From Pedobacter hartonius (GTDB taxonomy: Bacteria > Bacteroidota > Bacteroidia > Sphingobacteriales > Sphingobacteriaceae): 64,000 nucleotides of DNA. The first letter of the stretch is position 1. Every line of letters starts with the position of its first letter. The notes under the pieces are model-generated. The model was not told the origin of the DNA and searched no databases. It saw only the letters and a program-made list of their open reading frames with translations. Positions 1 through 8,690 of the stretch are shown here, piece by piece. Location of the stretch: NCBI RefSeq assembly GCF_900107535.1, contig NZ_FNRA01000003.1, positions 484,515-548,514 on the forward strand. Direction: 5' to 3'. Position numbers and translations under genes: made by a program.

Positions 1-1257
1 GGATATACGGTTGTGCTGACTGATGAAAAAGGACGCTACAAGCTTAGGCCCAACGAGAAAGCTAAAAGCGTATTCATGAGCACACCGGCAGGCTACCATT
101 TTAAAAACGATTACAATATCGCCAAACAATACGAAAACCTGGGCGGAAGTTCTTCTTATGATTTCAGCCTGGAATCCCTGAATGCAGACGACACCCATCA
201 TCATTTTATCATATGGGCTGACCCTCAGGTTAAAAATAAAAAGGATGTGAAACAGATGATGGAAACATCCCTGCCTGATACCATAGAAACGATCAGCTCA
301 CTCGGAAAGGATGCTCTGGTACATGGCATATGTGTGGGCGACATGGTGTGGGACAACCATGCACTTTTTCCGGATTATAATGAAGCCATCGCAAAAATGG
401 GTATCCCTTTCTTTCAGGTTATCGGTAACCACGACATGGATTACCGCATCGGCGGTGATGATACCTCAGACCAGACCTTTAAAACCTTCTACGGCCCCAC
501 CTATTATTCATTCAACCGCGGAAAGGCACATTACGTCGTGCTGGATGATGTACGTTACCTTGGTACGGAGCGCGAATATGATGGGTATATCACAGAGGAT
601 CAGCTGTCCTGGCTGGCCAAAGACCTGGCGCAGGTAGCCAAAGATCATCTGGTGATCATTAACCTGCATATCCCGGTATGCATCGGCGTAAAGAACAATG
701 CCGATTTTTATCAGGTACTGCAGGGTTTTAACAATGTTCACATCATGTCGGGCCATACACACTGGCATGATAACAATTTAGACAATGGTGTGTATGAGCA
801 CAACCACGGCACAGTATGCGGCGCCTGGTGGACCGGCCCGGTTTGTACAGACGGCACTCCCCGCGGTTATGGCGTATATGAGGTAAATGGAACGGAATTA
901 AAGTGGTATTACAAATCAACCGGCCTGCCAAAAGAAAACCAGCTCAGTCTTTATGCAGAGAAGCAGGGCAACCAGATGCGCATACTTGCCAATGTCTGGA
1001 ACTATGATCCGCAATGGAAAGTAGAGTATTTCCTGGATGATCAGCCTCATGGTGCACTCCATAAGGAAACCGGATATGATCCCTTGTCGGTAGATCTGTA
1101 CAAAGGCGAGGATAAACCCGCAGGCCGTCATTTTGTAGAACCACATGAAACAGGGCATCTTTTCTCAGCTACTTTTGACCCTGCTGTAAAGAAAGTTAAA
1201 GTTGTGGCAACGGACAGGTTTGGTAACCGATACCAGAACGAGACCACAGCGAAATAG
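1..1257 (+). CDS. Calcineurin-like metallophosphoesterase, 5' end outside window
   Basis: The reading frame is open from base 1, so the N-terminus lies upstream; a GTG at 13 is not a credible start because the residues before it (GYTV) continue a carboxypeptidase-regulatory-like beta fold. Metal-binding motifs appear in order: WADPQ in place of the usual D-x-H, GDMVWD, GNHDMD, a lone histidine in LHIPV, and SGHTHWHD. The last ~130 residues match the small C-terminal beta domain found in secreted Bacteroidota members of this family. Such enzymes hydrolyse phosphomono- or diesters in the periplasm; the substrate cannot be read from the sequence. A hairpin terminator follows 20 bases after the stop. 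Confidence 0.85.
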   Translation, partial: GYTVVLTDEKGRYKLRPNEKAKSVFMSTPAGYHFKNDYNIAKQYENLGGSSSYDFSLESLNADDTHHHFIIWADPQVKNKKDVKQMMETSLPDTIETISSLGKDALVHGICVGDMVWDNHALFPDYNEAIAKMGIPFFQVIGNHDMDYRIGGDDTSDQTFKTFYGPTYYSFNRGKAHYVVLDDVRYLGTEREYDGYITEDQLSWLAKDLAQVAKDHLVIINLHIPVCIGVKNNADFYQVLQGFNNVHIMSGHTHWHDNNLDNGVYEHNHGTVCGAWWTGPVCTDGTPRGYGVYEVNGTELKWYYKSTGLPKENQLSLYAEKQGNQMRILANVWNYDPQWKVEYFLDDQPHGALHKETGYDPLSVDLYKGEDKPAGRHFVEPHETGHLFSATFDPAVKKVKVVATDRFGNRYQNETTAK

Positions 1258-1276
1258 ATCTCCGCCTTTTCAACAA

Positions 1277-1317
1277 ATAAAACGGCCTCACATCAGAATA
1301 GAGACCGTTTTATTTAT
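1277..1317 (+). terminator. Intrinsic terminator of the phosphoesterase gene
   Basis: A 13-bp stem with one mismatch (ATAAAACGGCCTC at 1277-1289 against GAGACCGTTTTAT at 1301-1313) is followed by TTATT. It sits directly after the phosphoesterase stop. Confidence 0.65.
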
Positions 1318-1429
1318 TCCCTCTTCAATTGTGGTATTTCTGTTCCGAATGCTTGTGAATTAATGAGTATCTTACCAAATGCTCTCCCTTATTCCGGCTT
1401 CGACGGTAAAAAACATAAAAAACAGCATC

Positions 1430-1690
1430 ATGATAGAGATAGACAGAGAGAAAATTAACGAAATTATAAAACTTGCTTTCAAGGACAGCTTTGATGAGCT
1501 GGACATTTACCACACAAGACCCGAAAACGTAAAAGGTACTGGCCCTGTATTGGCTATTGACGGAACCAAGTCCGGAAAAACATTTTCATTCAAATACACC
1601 TACGAACAACTTGTCAACCAGTACACTGACGGAACGCTGAACCGTGAACTGCAAAAATCCCGGGATAGGGTATTCAAAGAGACTTATTAA
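1430..1690 (+). CDS. Small hypothetical protein, 86 aa
   Basis: I do not recognise this protein. The start at 1430 (MIEIDREKIN) is preferred to an upstream ATG at 1379, because the upstream stretch reads like non-coding sequence. The protein is charged and soluble, with a helical first third, a central TGPVLAIDGTKSGKTF segment that is Walker-A-like only by chance (no GxxxxGK[ST] spacing), and an acidic-aromatic C-terminus. No signal peptide or membrane segment is visible. It lies alone between two terminators. The codon pattern supports coding, but function is unknown. Confidence 0.5.
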   Translation: MIEIDREKINEIIKLAFKDSFDELDIYHTRPENVKGTGPVLAIDGTKSGKTFSFKYTYEQLVNQYTDGTLNRELQKSRDRVFKETY

Positions 1691-1786
1691 GGTTATTTCA
1701 TCACTCCAAATAGCTCATGGTCTTACGCAACAGGGAATAAAAGACTGCTAAGATGATCCGGGAAACAATTTAAGCTGTTCTTTACC

Positions 1787-1831
1787 AAAAAAATAAACTT
1801 CCTTATTGCTCCTGGCAACAAGGAAGTTTAT
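1787..1831 (-). terminator. Intrinsic terminator of the LGFP-repeat gene
   Basis: A perfect 12-bp stem (1793-1804 with 1820-1831) is followed on the minus strand by a run of seven T. It lies 6 bases beyond the stop of the minus-strand gene. Confidence 0.8.
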
Positions 1832-1836
1832 AGTAT

Positions 1837-2871
1837 TTACAGTCGTTGTGACTGATTGAATACCCTTGCATCGATAAACATGGTATAAATGCCTTTGTCA
1901 TTACCATCGTCAAAACCTGTCAGATCAAATGCGTGCGTATAATTAACCGAACGGCTTTTGTACGATCTGGTATAATGTCCGTAATTCCCGGAGATGAGGT
2001 CGTTAGCAAAAATGTTAATTGTTTGTGGCGTATATGGATCATCGTTCATTCCAAAGATACCAGCTACTAAATTGAAAAGCAGGCCTGTAATGTCTTTGAT
2101 CAGTCCGTTATCTGCCCCCATGGATTCTGCTGCTGAACCTACAGCTCCGCCAAATGCGGCAACAGCCTGTCTGGCCCATTGTTCAACCTTTGCCTTATAC
2201 TGAACAATCTCAGAGCTATTGTCTTTTTCTACCAGGTTTCCTGTAAGCAGCAGGTCTGCCGGCGGTCCGTCATACAACTTGATACCCAGGTTCACGATCC
2301 GCTCCCCATCGTGGCGGAACTTAAACTCTGGAATGATATTGACAGAACTTCCACCGAAGGATGGCATCAATGCGGTGATCGACCCGTATACTTCGTCTTC
2401 AACTTCCTGTTTGAGTACACAATGAAGCCCTACCATCCACAACTCTACGCGCAGCGTACTGTCGGCCCAGACATTTGCACCGCCGTCAGTTCCAATAGTT
2501 CCACCCCTGAAATCCATTTTATAACCGCCTTTTCCGTCAGATACTACGTCACCTGTTGGCAGTCCGAGGCGCGATCCATAACCGCCCAACTGGCTGTAGC
2601 GCTGGTTGATCAGGCTGCGTGCATTCCGTTTTCTAACAAGTTCCAGGTACGAAGGAGTGAGTTTACCGATGTGGGTGCCTACCAGAACTCCCCCCGGTAT
2701 TACCTTTACGCCTATGGAAGACTCCAGCGCTCTTTTTGTTGCTGCAGATACTTTTTCAGAGACTTTAATTGAACCGTTCTCTAAAGTGATCTCATTTTTC
2801 AGAATTGCCCGGTCCAGAATCAGGTCCAGACTGTTCGCTGTTTTTCGTAGTGTTAGTGTTTCGTTTGACAT
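1837..2871 (-). CDS. LGFP-repeat protein of unknown function
   Basis: A 344-residue protein with no signal peptide. Residues ~90-135 carry one LGFP-type repeat (YSQLGGYGSRLGLPTGDV, then DFRGGTIGTDGGANV), a module usually found in extracellular wall-binding or hydrolytic proteins. A Gly/Ala-rich helix near residues 235-275 (AFGGAVGSAAESMG, then LLFNLVAGIFG) could be a glycine-zipper membrane-inserting segment. The remaining domains are not recognised. The gene is transcribed away from the ECF sigma gene at 3098 across a 226-bp shared upstream region, so it may belong to that sigma factor's regulon; this is inference. It has its own strong terminator. Confidence 0.6.
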   Translation of the reverse strand: MSNETLTLRKTANSLDLILDRAILKNEITLENGSIKVSEKVSAATKRALESSIGVKVIPGGVLVGTHIGKLTPSYLELVRKRNARSLINQRYSQLGGYGSRLGLPTGDVVSDGKGGYKMDFRGGTIGTDGGANVWADSTLRVELWMVGLHCVLKQEVEDEVYGSITALMPSFGGSSVNIIPEFKFRHDGERIVNLGIKLYDGPPADLLLTGNLVEKDNSSEIVQYKAKVEQWARQAVAAFGGAVGSAAESMGADNGLIKDITGLLFNLVAGIFGMNDDPYTPQTINIFANDLISGNYGHYTRSYKSRSVNYTHAFDLTGFDDGNDKGIYTMFIDARVFNQSQRL

Positions 2872-3097
2872 TGTTTTAAGAATTAAAGGATTAATAATTG
2901 GTTGAAATTTAATTTTTGATTGATCATCATTTAGTTAGTCGCGAAACGCTCAGCAAAGGGAAACAAAAAATAAAAAATAATTCAAAGTGCTAGTTTTTAT
3001 ACACTTAACTGATACAGAATTTTGTTTTTCCTAATAATATGGCTAGATTTATTCATGTAATTCATTCGTTACGACAATGAACTTTTAGCCCTTAGAT

Positions 3098-3715
3098 ATG
3101 AACTTCAGCATCAGAAAACACCCGTCAGATGAGCAGTTAACGGCTGGAATTCAACTTGGCAATTCCCAGCGGCAGCTTTGGGAGAGCAAGCTGTATCTGA
3201 AATACAAGTCTATGATCAGCACTGCTTCCTGGAAGCATAACCTGACTGAAGACGATACGTCAATGGCTTATTCTGATGCGGTCATGACCACAATATCAAC
3301 TATCATATCCGGGCGGTTTGAACAAAGATCTTCGCTAAAAACTTATATCAGCAGGATCCTGGAATACAAGTGCATCGACCGGATCCGGACAAACAGCGCG
3401 GCAAAATCTGCTCCGGCATACAGGGACGCGCTGGAAAAATATCTTGAAATCCTGCCGGGACATAACCGGGATATCGTCCAGCAGCTGAGTGAGAAGTATG
3501 AAGTGACAACCCTGAAAAAATATATCCAGTCTATGGACGAGAAATGCAAAGGGATCATCATTGCCTGGGGTGAGGGTTATCATGATCAGGAGATCGCGGA
3601 TCATATGGGATATCTTTCTGCAGCCGTAGCGAAAACGAGCCGCCTGCGCTGCCTTGGGAAGCTGAAGACCATGTATACCTCGGTCACATTGAAAGGAGCC
3701 TATAACCATGGATGA
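3098..3715 (+). CDS. ECF-type RNA polymerase sigma factor
   Basis: A 205-residue sigma-70 family protein. Region 2 lies around residues 50-100 (EDDTSMAYSDAVMTTI, then SLKTYISRILEYKCIDRIR) and region 4, with its helix-turn-helix, around residues 145-195 (CKGIIIAWGEGYHDQEIADHMG). The extended linker and divergent region 4 differ from the FecI-type sigma factor at 16379. Its stop overlaps the start of the next gene by 8 bases, indicating translational coupling. It probably directs transcription of its own operon and perhaps of the divergent LGFP gene. The assignment to the family is firm; the regulon is inferred. Confidence 0.85.
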   Translation: MNFSIRKHPSDEQLTAGIQLGNSQRQLWESKLYLKYKSMISTASWKHNLTEDDTSMAYSDAVMTTISTIISGRFEQRSSLKTYISRILEYKCIDRIRTNSAAKSAPAYRDALEKYLEILPGHNRDIVQQLSEKYEVTTLKKYIQSMDEKCKGIIIAWGEGYHDQEIADHMGYLSAAVAKTSRLRCLGKLKTMYTSVTLKGAYNHG

Positions 3716-4427
3716 AAGGATTGAAAGCTACTTTGACAGTACGATGGATGAACAGCAGAAGAGCCGTTTCGAAAAAGATATGGATCAGTCGCCCGAGTTG
3801 TTAGATGAAATCGCCTTTTACCTGCAGGCCAGAATCAGCGTTCAGGACGGATCCGGCACCACCACCCTACAGGAGAAACACCGGGAATGGACTTCAATTC
3901 CTGCCGCAAAACCGGACCGTTTTGGTTTATTCACCGGAATTGGTATTGCCGCTGCGATCCTGGTCATTCTGGGTTTATACTTCTTAAACAACAACCTGAG
4001 CCCAGGACTTCCGCAACAGGCATCGGTCTACCTTGCGCAGAATTTCACTTCGTTGCCTGTACAGCTGGGCAACAGGGACGATCAGCTTCAGGCCGCAATT
4101 CTTCAGTATAACGAGTCTGGCTACGCGGCCGCCCAGCAGTCAGCGGATGCGTATCTTCAGCATCATCCCAATGATCCTGAAGGGCTAAAAATCAGAGGTT
4201 TCGCCAACCTTCAGCTGAAGCATTTTGATGAAGCAATCGCAGATTTTAATCGCATTACCGTTCAAAAGGAACTCTACCAAAACCCCGGTAAGTTTTATGC
4301 AGCCATAAGCCATCTTCTCCGGAACCAACCCGGCGATGAAAGGAAAGCAAAAGGGTTATTGGAGGAAATTATCAGGGAAAACCAGACTGGAAAAGCCAAA
4401 GCTTTGGAATGGCTGTACAGGCCATAA
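3708..4427 (+). CDS. Anti-sigma-like membrane protein with periplasmic TPR domain
   Basis: A 239-residue protein. The N-terminal ~65 residues form a small helical cytoplasmic domain of the kind that binds ECF sigma factors (MDERIESYFDSTMDEQQKSR, then LLDEIAFYLQ). One membrane segment spans about residues 74-93. The C-terminal ~110 residues are TPR-like (YAAAQQSADAYLQHHPNDPE, then KHFDEAIADFNRI) and should lie in the periplasm. Overlap with the sigma gene and this topology make it the likely cognate anti-sigma factor. It lacks the CxxC zinc motif of classical ZAS domains, so the role rests on context. The TPR part could receive a signal or dock with the TPR-CHAT protein encoded downstream. Confidence 0.7.
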   Translation: MDERIESYFDSTMDEQQKSRFEKDMDQSPELLDEIAFYLQARISVQDGSGTTTLQEKHREWTSIPAAKPDRFGLFTGIGIAAAILVILGLYFLNNNLSPGLPQQASVYLAQNFTSLPVQLGNRDDQLQAAILQYNESGYAAAQQSADAYLQHHPNDPEGLKIRGFANLQLKHFDEAIADFNRITVQKELYQNPGKFYAAISHLLRNQPGDERKAKGLLEEIIRENQTGKAKALEWLYRP

Positions 4428-4462
4428 CAAACTTACATTCAATCATATAAAGCAAAACAACT

Positions 4463-4852
4463 ATGGCAAAAGTATCCGCTTCAACTAAAAACTTCCTGGA
4501 GAGCAATAAAGAACATTCCTGGATGAAGGATCAGATTATCCTGAAATATCCGCAGCCGGTAGAAAAAAAGCTAGTTTTACAGCAGGTCAGATACATTACC
4601 GGAAATACCGCCGCCGCGGGTCTGGCTTCAAAAATAAAAGTGCTCGACAAGGAGCAAAAAAACTACCTGGTACTGATTGCCGGTAGTCACCTCTGGGGAG
4701 AAAAAGAAGCCTATAAAGTGCATAACCCACCTCCTATGCCCGTTCCGGGCCCACCAATCTACCCCGAGTTTTTAAAGAATACATTGATCAATACTCTTTC
4801 CGCCCTGAAGAATTCCATCCTGACTACTGCTGAAAAGATCAGGAAGGGCTGA
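4463..4852 (+). CDS. Small hypothetical protein of the sigma-CHAT operon, 129 aa
   Basis: I do not recognise this protein. It has no signal peptide or membrane segment, so it is probably cytoplasmic. A proline-rich stretch (HNPPPMPVPGPPIYPEF) near residues 90-107 is followed by a C-terminal helix. The gene lies 35 bases after the TPR anti-sigma gene and 4 bases before the CHAT gene, so all are probably one transcript. By position it could be a substrate, adaptor or inhibitor of the CHAT protease, but nothing in the sequence proves that. Confidence 0.6.
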   Translation: MAKVSASTKNFLESNKEHSWMKDQIILKYPQPVEKKLVLQQVRYITGNTAAAGLASKIKVLDKEQKNYLVLIAGSHLWGEKEAYKVHNPPPMPVPGPPIYPEFLKNTLINTLSALKNSILTTAEKIRKG

Positions 4853-4856
4853 TCAC

Positions 4857-7577
4857 ATGGGAAGAACCTTTCTCATCTGCATGCTGCTGCTGTTGCCGGT
4901 TTATGGCAGAGGACAATCATCCCCTGACTTCAGGGTGTGGCAAAGTTTTTATGAGATTATAAAATTGCAGCCGGAAGCACAAAGCGCAGCTTTTAAAAAG
5001 CTGCAGCAGTACTGTATCCGGAACAGGATTACCCGTGACAGCACCTATACAAATTTGCTTTTCCTCTATGGAAGTGCCGAAAATGTACAGGGACGTCCGG
5101 AACAGGCCATTCGGCTGCTCGAGGAATCCGTCCTCATCGCCTCCCGTAACCCGCAGATAAATCCCAGCCAATACCTGGGCAAATATCATTTTTACCTGGG
5201 TCATTATTACCAGCAGACCCAATCAGATGAGAAAGCGCTGTCCCATTACCAGGCAAGCCTCGAGATCAGTAAAAAAGCGATTGATAAATGGGGTGTCCCG
5301 GCACTGGCCTGCCAGGCGATTTCACACTATTATTATCAGGTACAGGATTATTACAGGGGGCTGCAGTATGCGGAGCTGGGTTATCATTATGCGCAAGGCA
5401 AAGGTGATAAACTTTCAATGGCCAGAAACCTGTATGAAAAATGCATTCAGCTAAATGAGCTGGGAGAGTTTGAACGCGCAGCAACCACGATGAATGAGTT
5501 AAGAGGCCTTGCCTCCTACTTTTCCACAGATTTTGAGCGCGGAAATTATTATAAATTACGTGGTGATATTGCCCTGAACCATAAAGAGTATCCTGCCACC
5601 ACAACCCTTTATATACAGGCCGCAGAGGCATACAAAAGGGCTAACCAAAGCGAAGAAGTGGCGGGTATGTATGCAGACCTGCATTATGTATCAGTTCTTA
5701 CCTGCAACACCGGGGATATACAAAAATATGCGAAACTCGCAGCAGCGCTCCTGGGTAATCCGTATTACCTGAGCAGGTTTCATAACAACGTCGCATTAGA
5801 CCATATCCGTAAAAATGAAACGGCTGAAGCTTTGGGCTCGCTGCGGCAGGCCTTGCAGGATCTGCCCATTCATTTCAAACCCGGAGACGCCTTTCAAAAT
5901 CCGTCAGCGGCACAGATCAAAGCCTTGTGGCAGAAAGATTATCCTTTTACCGTCCTGGTAGATAAAGCCGGCCTGCTGCTGAAAAAAGGTTACTTTGCTC
6001 AATCCCTGAAAACCTATGATCTCCTCGATACCCTCTCAGATGATATGCGCAGGGAACATTTGGGTAGCTATACAAAGTTATTCTGGCGGGCCAGAATCAG
6101 GACCATGTATGAACAGGCGATAGAATGCAGCTATTTGCTGAAGGATAAGGATAAAGCATTCTTTTTTCTGGAGAAAAGCAGGGCTGTGCTGCTGCTGGAC
6201 GAGCTGAACGAACTTGCCGCCGCCAGCAACCTGCCGGCATCAGTACTGCAGGAAGAAACACAATTAAAACTGCAGTTGCGCAGGCTGCAAAATGAGCAGC
6301 CACAACGCCTGGCAATGGTCATCGGCATGCAGGATAAATTACTAGCTTTCATCAAAAAACTGGAACGGGAATACCCTGCTTATTATGAACATAAGTATAA
6401 CGACAAAGTTCCCGCCCTGAACCTGTTGCAGCTATACCTACAAAAAAACGGACAATCTTTTTTATCTATTTTTGCCGGAGACAAGGCGGTTTATGTTTTA
6501 GTCATCTCACCGAAAAAAAAGTACCTGCGAAAGGTTGAGATCACTGCTTATCAAAGCAACATCAAAGATTTTGCCTTGATAAGCAGTTCCAAAAATGGGC
6601 AGAACCAACACTTCGAAAAGTACCTGCAGATAGCCTATCAGCTTTACAGCGCGCTGATCCGTCCGTTTGAGAATATCCTGCGATCCAGGATCATCGTATC
6701 TGCAGAAAACCAGGATATTCCTTTTGCTGCGCTTAGCCGCAACGTTAAAGAACCTGCTTACCTGCTGAATTCATATGCTTTCAGTTATAGTTATTCTGCC
6801 AGGATGCTGCTAAAAGCCGGCAGCCACGAAAACCAGTTGGAAAGAGCCGGTGATTACCTGGGCATAGCCCCGGTTCATTTCGCTGCTGCAGGAAATGCCG
6901 CCCCTGCAGGAAATGCTGCGGTTACTGAGCATCTGCCCCCTCTTTCCGGTTCGGAACGGGCCATCAGGAATAATGGAAAGTTCTTTCGTTTTCCGGATTT
7001 CCTTTTCGGCAGCGAGGCCAGCAAAAAGAACTTTCAGCAACGCTGGTCAGGATATCAGACTGTGCAACTCATCGCTCATGCGGCCGCAGACAGCCTAAAG
7101 GAAGAGCCTGAGGTTTATCTGGCAGATTCTGCCCTTAAGTTATCAGACATCAGGGCAACTGCTTCCGGCAATACCCAACTGGTCCTGCTTTCTGCCTGTA
7201 AAACGGGAATCGGCAAATTGCGCTCCGGAGAAGGGGTATACAGTCTGGCCAGAGGTTTTATTTCTGCCGGAGTACCAAGTGTTTACACTACACTCTGGGC
7301 CATAGAAGATCAGGATGCCTATGGGCTATCGAACCTCATTTTAGAAAACGTAAAAAAAGGACTCCCTTTAGATCTTGCATTACAAAAGGCTCAGCTCACC
7401 TGGATCGCAAAGGGAGATAAACTGCCGTTTTCATGGGCGGGAATGGTGCTGACCGGCAAAAGTGATAAGCTGGCAGTCAAAGGCTATACAAACGGGATGG
7501 CCTTTATCTTTGGAATAACCTTTTCAATACTTCTCCTTGAGAGCTGCAGGTTCATGATCAGAAGAAAAAAGGTCTGA
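4857..7577 (+). CDS. TPR-CHAT caspase-like protease, exported and membrane-anchored
   Basis: A 906-residue protein. A signal peptide occupies about residues 1-20 (FLICMLLLLPVYGRGQ). TPR repeats fill residues ~50-420, a helical linker follows, and the CHAT domain covers ~560-870. The catalytic pair is visible: His741 in QLIAHAAAD and Cys781 in LVLLSACKTGIGKL, followed by the family-typical GEGVYSLARGFISAGVPSV. A C-terminal membrane segment (FIFGITFSILLLESCRF) ends in RRKKV. Signal peptide plus C-terminal anchor put the TPR and protease domains in the periplasm, on the same side as the TPR part of the anti-sigma-like protein. CHAT proteins are caspase/separase-fold peptidases in bacterial signalling and defence. 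The target is unknown. Confidence 0.85.
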   Translation: MGRTFLICMLLLLPVYGRGQSSPDFRVWQSFYEIIKLQPEAQSAAFKKLQQYCIRNRITRDSTYTNLLFLYGSAENVQGRPEQAIRLLEESVLIASRNPQINPSQYLGKYHFYLGHYYQQTQSDEKALSHYQASLEISKKAIDKWGVPALACQAISHYYYQVQDYYRGLQYAELGYHYAQGKGDKLSMARNLYEKCIQLNELGEFERAATTMNELRGLASYFSTDFERGNYYKLRGDIALNHKEYPATTTLYIQAAEAYKRANQSEEVAGMYADLHYVSVLTCNTGDIQKYAKLAAALLGNPYYLSRFHNNVALDHIRKNETAEALGSLRQALQDLPIHFKPGDAFQNPSAAQIKALWQKDYPFTVLVDKAGLLLKKGYFAQSLKTYDLLDTLSDDMRREHLGSYTKLFWRARIRTMYEQAIECSYLLKDKDKAFFFLEKSRAVLLLDELNELAAASNLPASVLQEETQLKLQLRRLQNEQPQRLAMVIGMQDKLLAFIKKLEREYPAYYEHKYNDKVPALNLLQLYLQKNGQSFLSIFAGDKAVYVLVISPKKKYLRKVEITAYQSNIKDFALISSSKNGQNQHFEKYLQIAYQLYSALIRPFENILRSRIIVSAENQDIPFAALSRNVKEPAYLLNSYAFSYSYSARMLLKAGSHENQLERAGDYLGIAPVHFAAAGNAAPAGNAAVTEHLPPLSGSERAIRNNGKFFRFPDFLFGSEASKKNFQQRWSGYQTVQLIAHAAADSLKEEPEVYLADSALKLSDIRATASGNTQLVLLSACKTGIGKLRSGEGVYSLARGFISAGVPSVYTTLWAIEDQDAYGLSNLILENVKKGLPLDLALQKAQLTWIAKGDKLPFSWAGMVLTGKSDKLAVKGYTNGMAFIFGITFSILLLESCRFMIRRKKV

Positions 7578-7638
7578 TGAGTTAGGCTGCCTCTAAAGCC
7601 TGGTTAAATGCAAAAATCATCCAACCCGGTTTAAATTT

Positions 7639-8145
7639 TTAAGGTTTTCTCGCATCAAGCACCTCTATTGAAATAACACGCATCACACTTCTTGCAGGTT
7701 TCTTATCCCCCGGCACCACCAAACGATACGGGCCTAGATTGGCGGCAAGTGCTTTCCCATCTTCTTTGTCGGCTAAAACAATAACCTGATCTGTGAAAGC
7801 CGGATCAAATTCAGGAATAGCTACAACAACCTGATAATTGTCGGCCGCGGTAATCAGAACATATTTCGCCATCGTTTTACCCTTTAAAAGATTCCCGGGA
7901 ACTGCTTCTGCTTTCGTTATCACTTCATAAAGGGAAACACCGCTATAATGATGATCCTTTCCATCGTGGCCTTTCACGGTTACCTCCACCTTTTTCAGTG
8001 CTGATATTGTAGAGGGATTTATTTTATACGGACTGGCAACGCCACCGCCGACACTAACTTCTGCAGTTTGTGCATTCACACCTTCAGTTGAAACTGCACA
8101 CAGGAACAGTGCGATCAATCCTGTAAATAATAAGTTTTTCTTCAT
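7639..8145 (-). CDS. Exported molybdopterin-binding-fold (sulfite-oxidase-like) protein
   Basis: A 168-residue protein with a clear signal peptide (LLFTGLIALFLCAVSTEGVNAQ). The rest follows the short oxidoreductase molybdopterin-binding fold: HHYSGVSLYEVITKAEAVPG, then KYVLITAADNYQVVVAIPEF, LADKEDGKALAANLGPYRLV and PGDKKPARSVMRVISIEV. It lacks the cofactor-coordinating cysteine seen in full-length SUOX/MsrP enzymes, and stand-alone proteins of this size may not be catalytic. It acts in the periplasm. A 7-bp palindrome about 75 bases upstream may be an operator. Confidence 0.7.
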   Translation of the reverse strand: MKKNLLFTGLIALFLCAVSTEGVNAQTAEVSVGGGVASPYKINPSTISALKKVEVTVKGHDGKDHHYSGVSLYEVITKAEAVPGNLLKGKTMAKYVLITAADNYQVVVAIPEFDPAFTDQVIVLADKEDGKALAANLGPYRLVVPGDKKPARSVMRVISIEVLDARKP

Positions 8146-8219
8146 TTATCGAACAGTGAATATTTATTCATAAACTCAAGATCGTTACACATCGATATGA
8201 ATAACGAAAATAGATAGAT

Positions 8220-8238
8220 TGTTTTGCTTATCAAAACA
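8220..8238. promoter_or_regulatory. Possible operator palindrome
   Basis: TGTTTTG and CAAAACA form a perfect 7-bp inverted repeat around CTTAT, about 75 bases upstream of the minus-strand gene at 8145. It could be a dimeric regulator site or a small hairpin. Only the symmetry supports it. Confidence 0.25.
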
Positions 8239-8302
8239 TATATAAATGTGATTAACTTAATATTCCTACCTTAGCCAGTTTATCAACGGGCCATTTTCAG
8301 GT

Positions 8303-8673
8303 CTAAAGGAACGATATTCCCACAGTCCAGCCTATCCAGCCTTTGTTATTTCCTATATTCACCAGGCCGGGTTTGTTTTTAACAATCTGCTGCTGCTCAT
8401 TAAGAACGCCTTCCGTTGGGACATCATACAGGTTAAACGATGGCCCTGCAAAAAATGAGAGGGTAGAATTTGCCTTGAAATTGACCAGCGCACTTAACCT
8501 GTCGATCATATGCGTATTCTCCCATTTGTTTGCTACAAGCGCATGTGTAAAAAATTCTGCAGCGACTGAATAATGATCATTAAAGACGAACTCATGCCAA
8601 ATCCCAGGGCAAAATAAGTAATTTTGTCATCAGGGTTTATTCCCGCCTGAGGCATATTGATCCGGCCAACATA
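8303..8673 (-). pseudogene. Remnant of an outer-membrane beta-barrel protein gene
   Basis: The 3' end of a decayed gene. From 8673 the minus strand encodes GRINMPQAGINPDDKITYFA then LGFGMSSS. Near 8590 the protein-like reading shifts frame and continues as NDHYSVAAEFFTHALVANKW and onward to SFFAGPSFNLYDV and a terminal GWTVGISFL. Alternating hydrophobic residues and a C-terminal aromatic/aliphatic end are typical of outer-membrane barrels. The 5' part is missing; a stop at 8674-8676 and the DUF808 gene follow immediately. A stretch of 68 codons from an internal ATG at 8509 remains open but is unlikely to be functional. Confidence 0.65.
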
Positions 8674-8690
8674 TTATATCCTGATCATGG

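Noticed and set aside
1541..1580. P-loop in the small protein at 1430
   Set aside because: GTKSGKTF lacks the full GxxxxGK[ST] spacing and no other ATPase motif is present.
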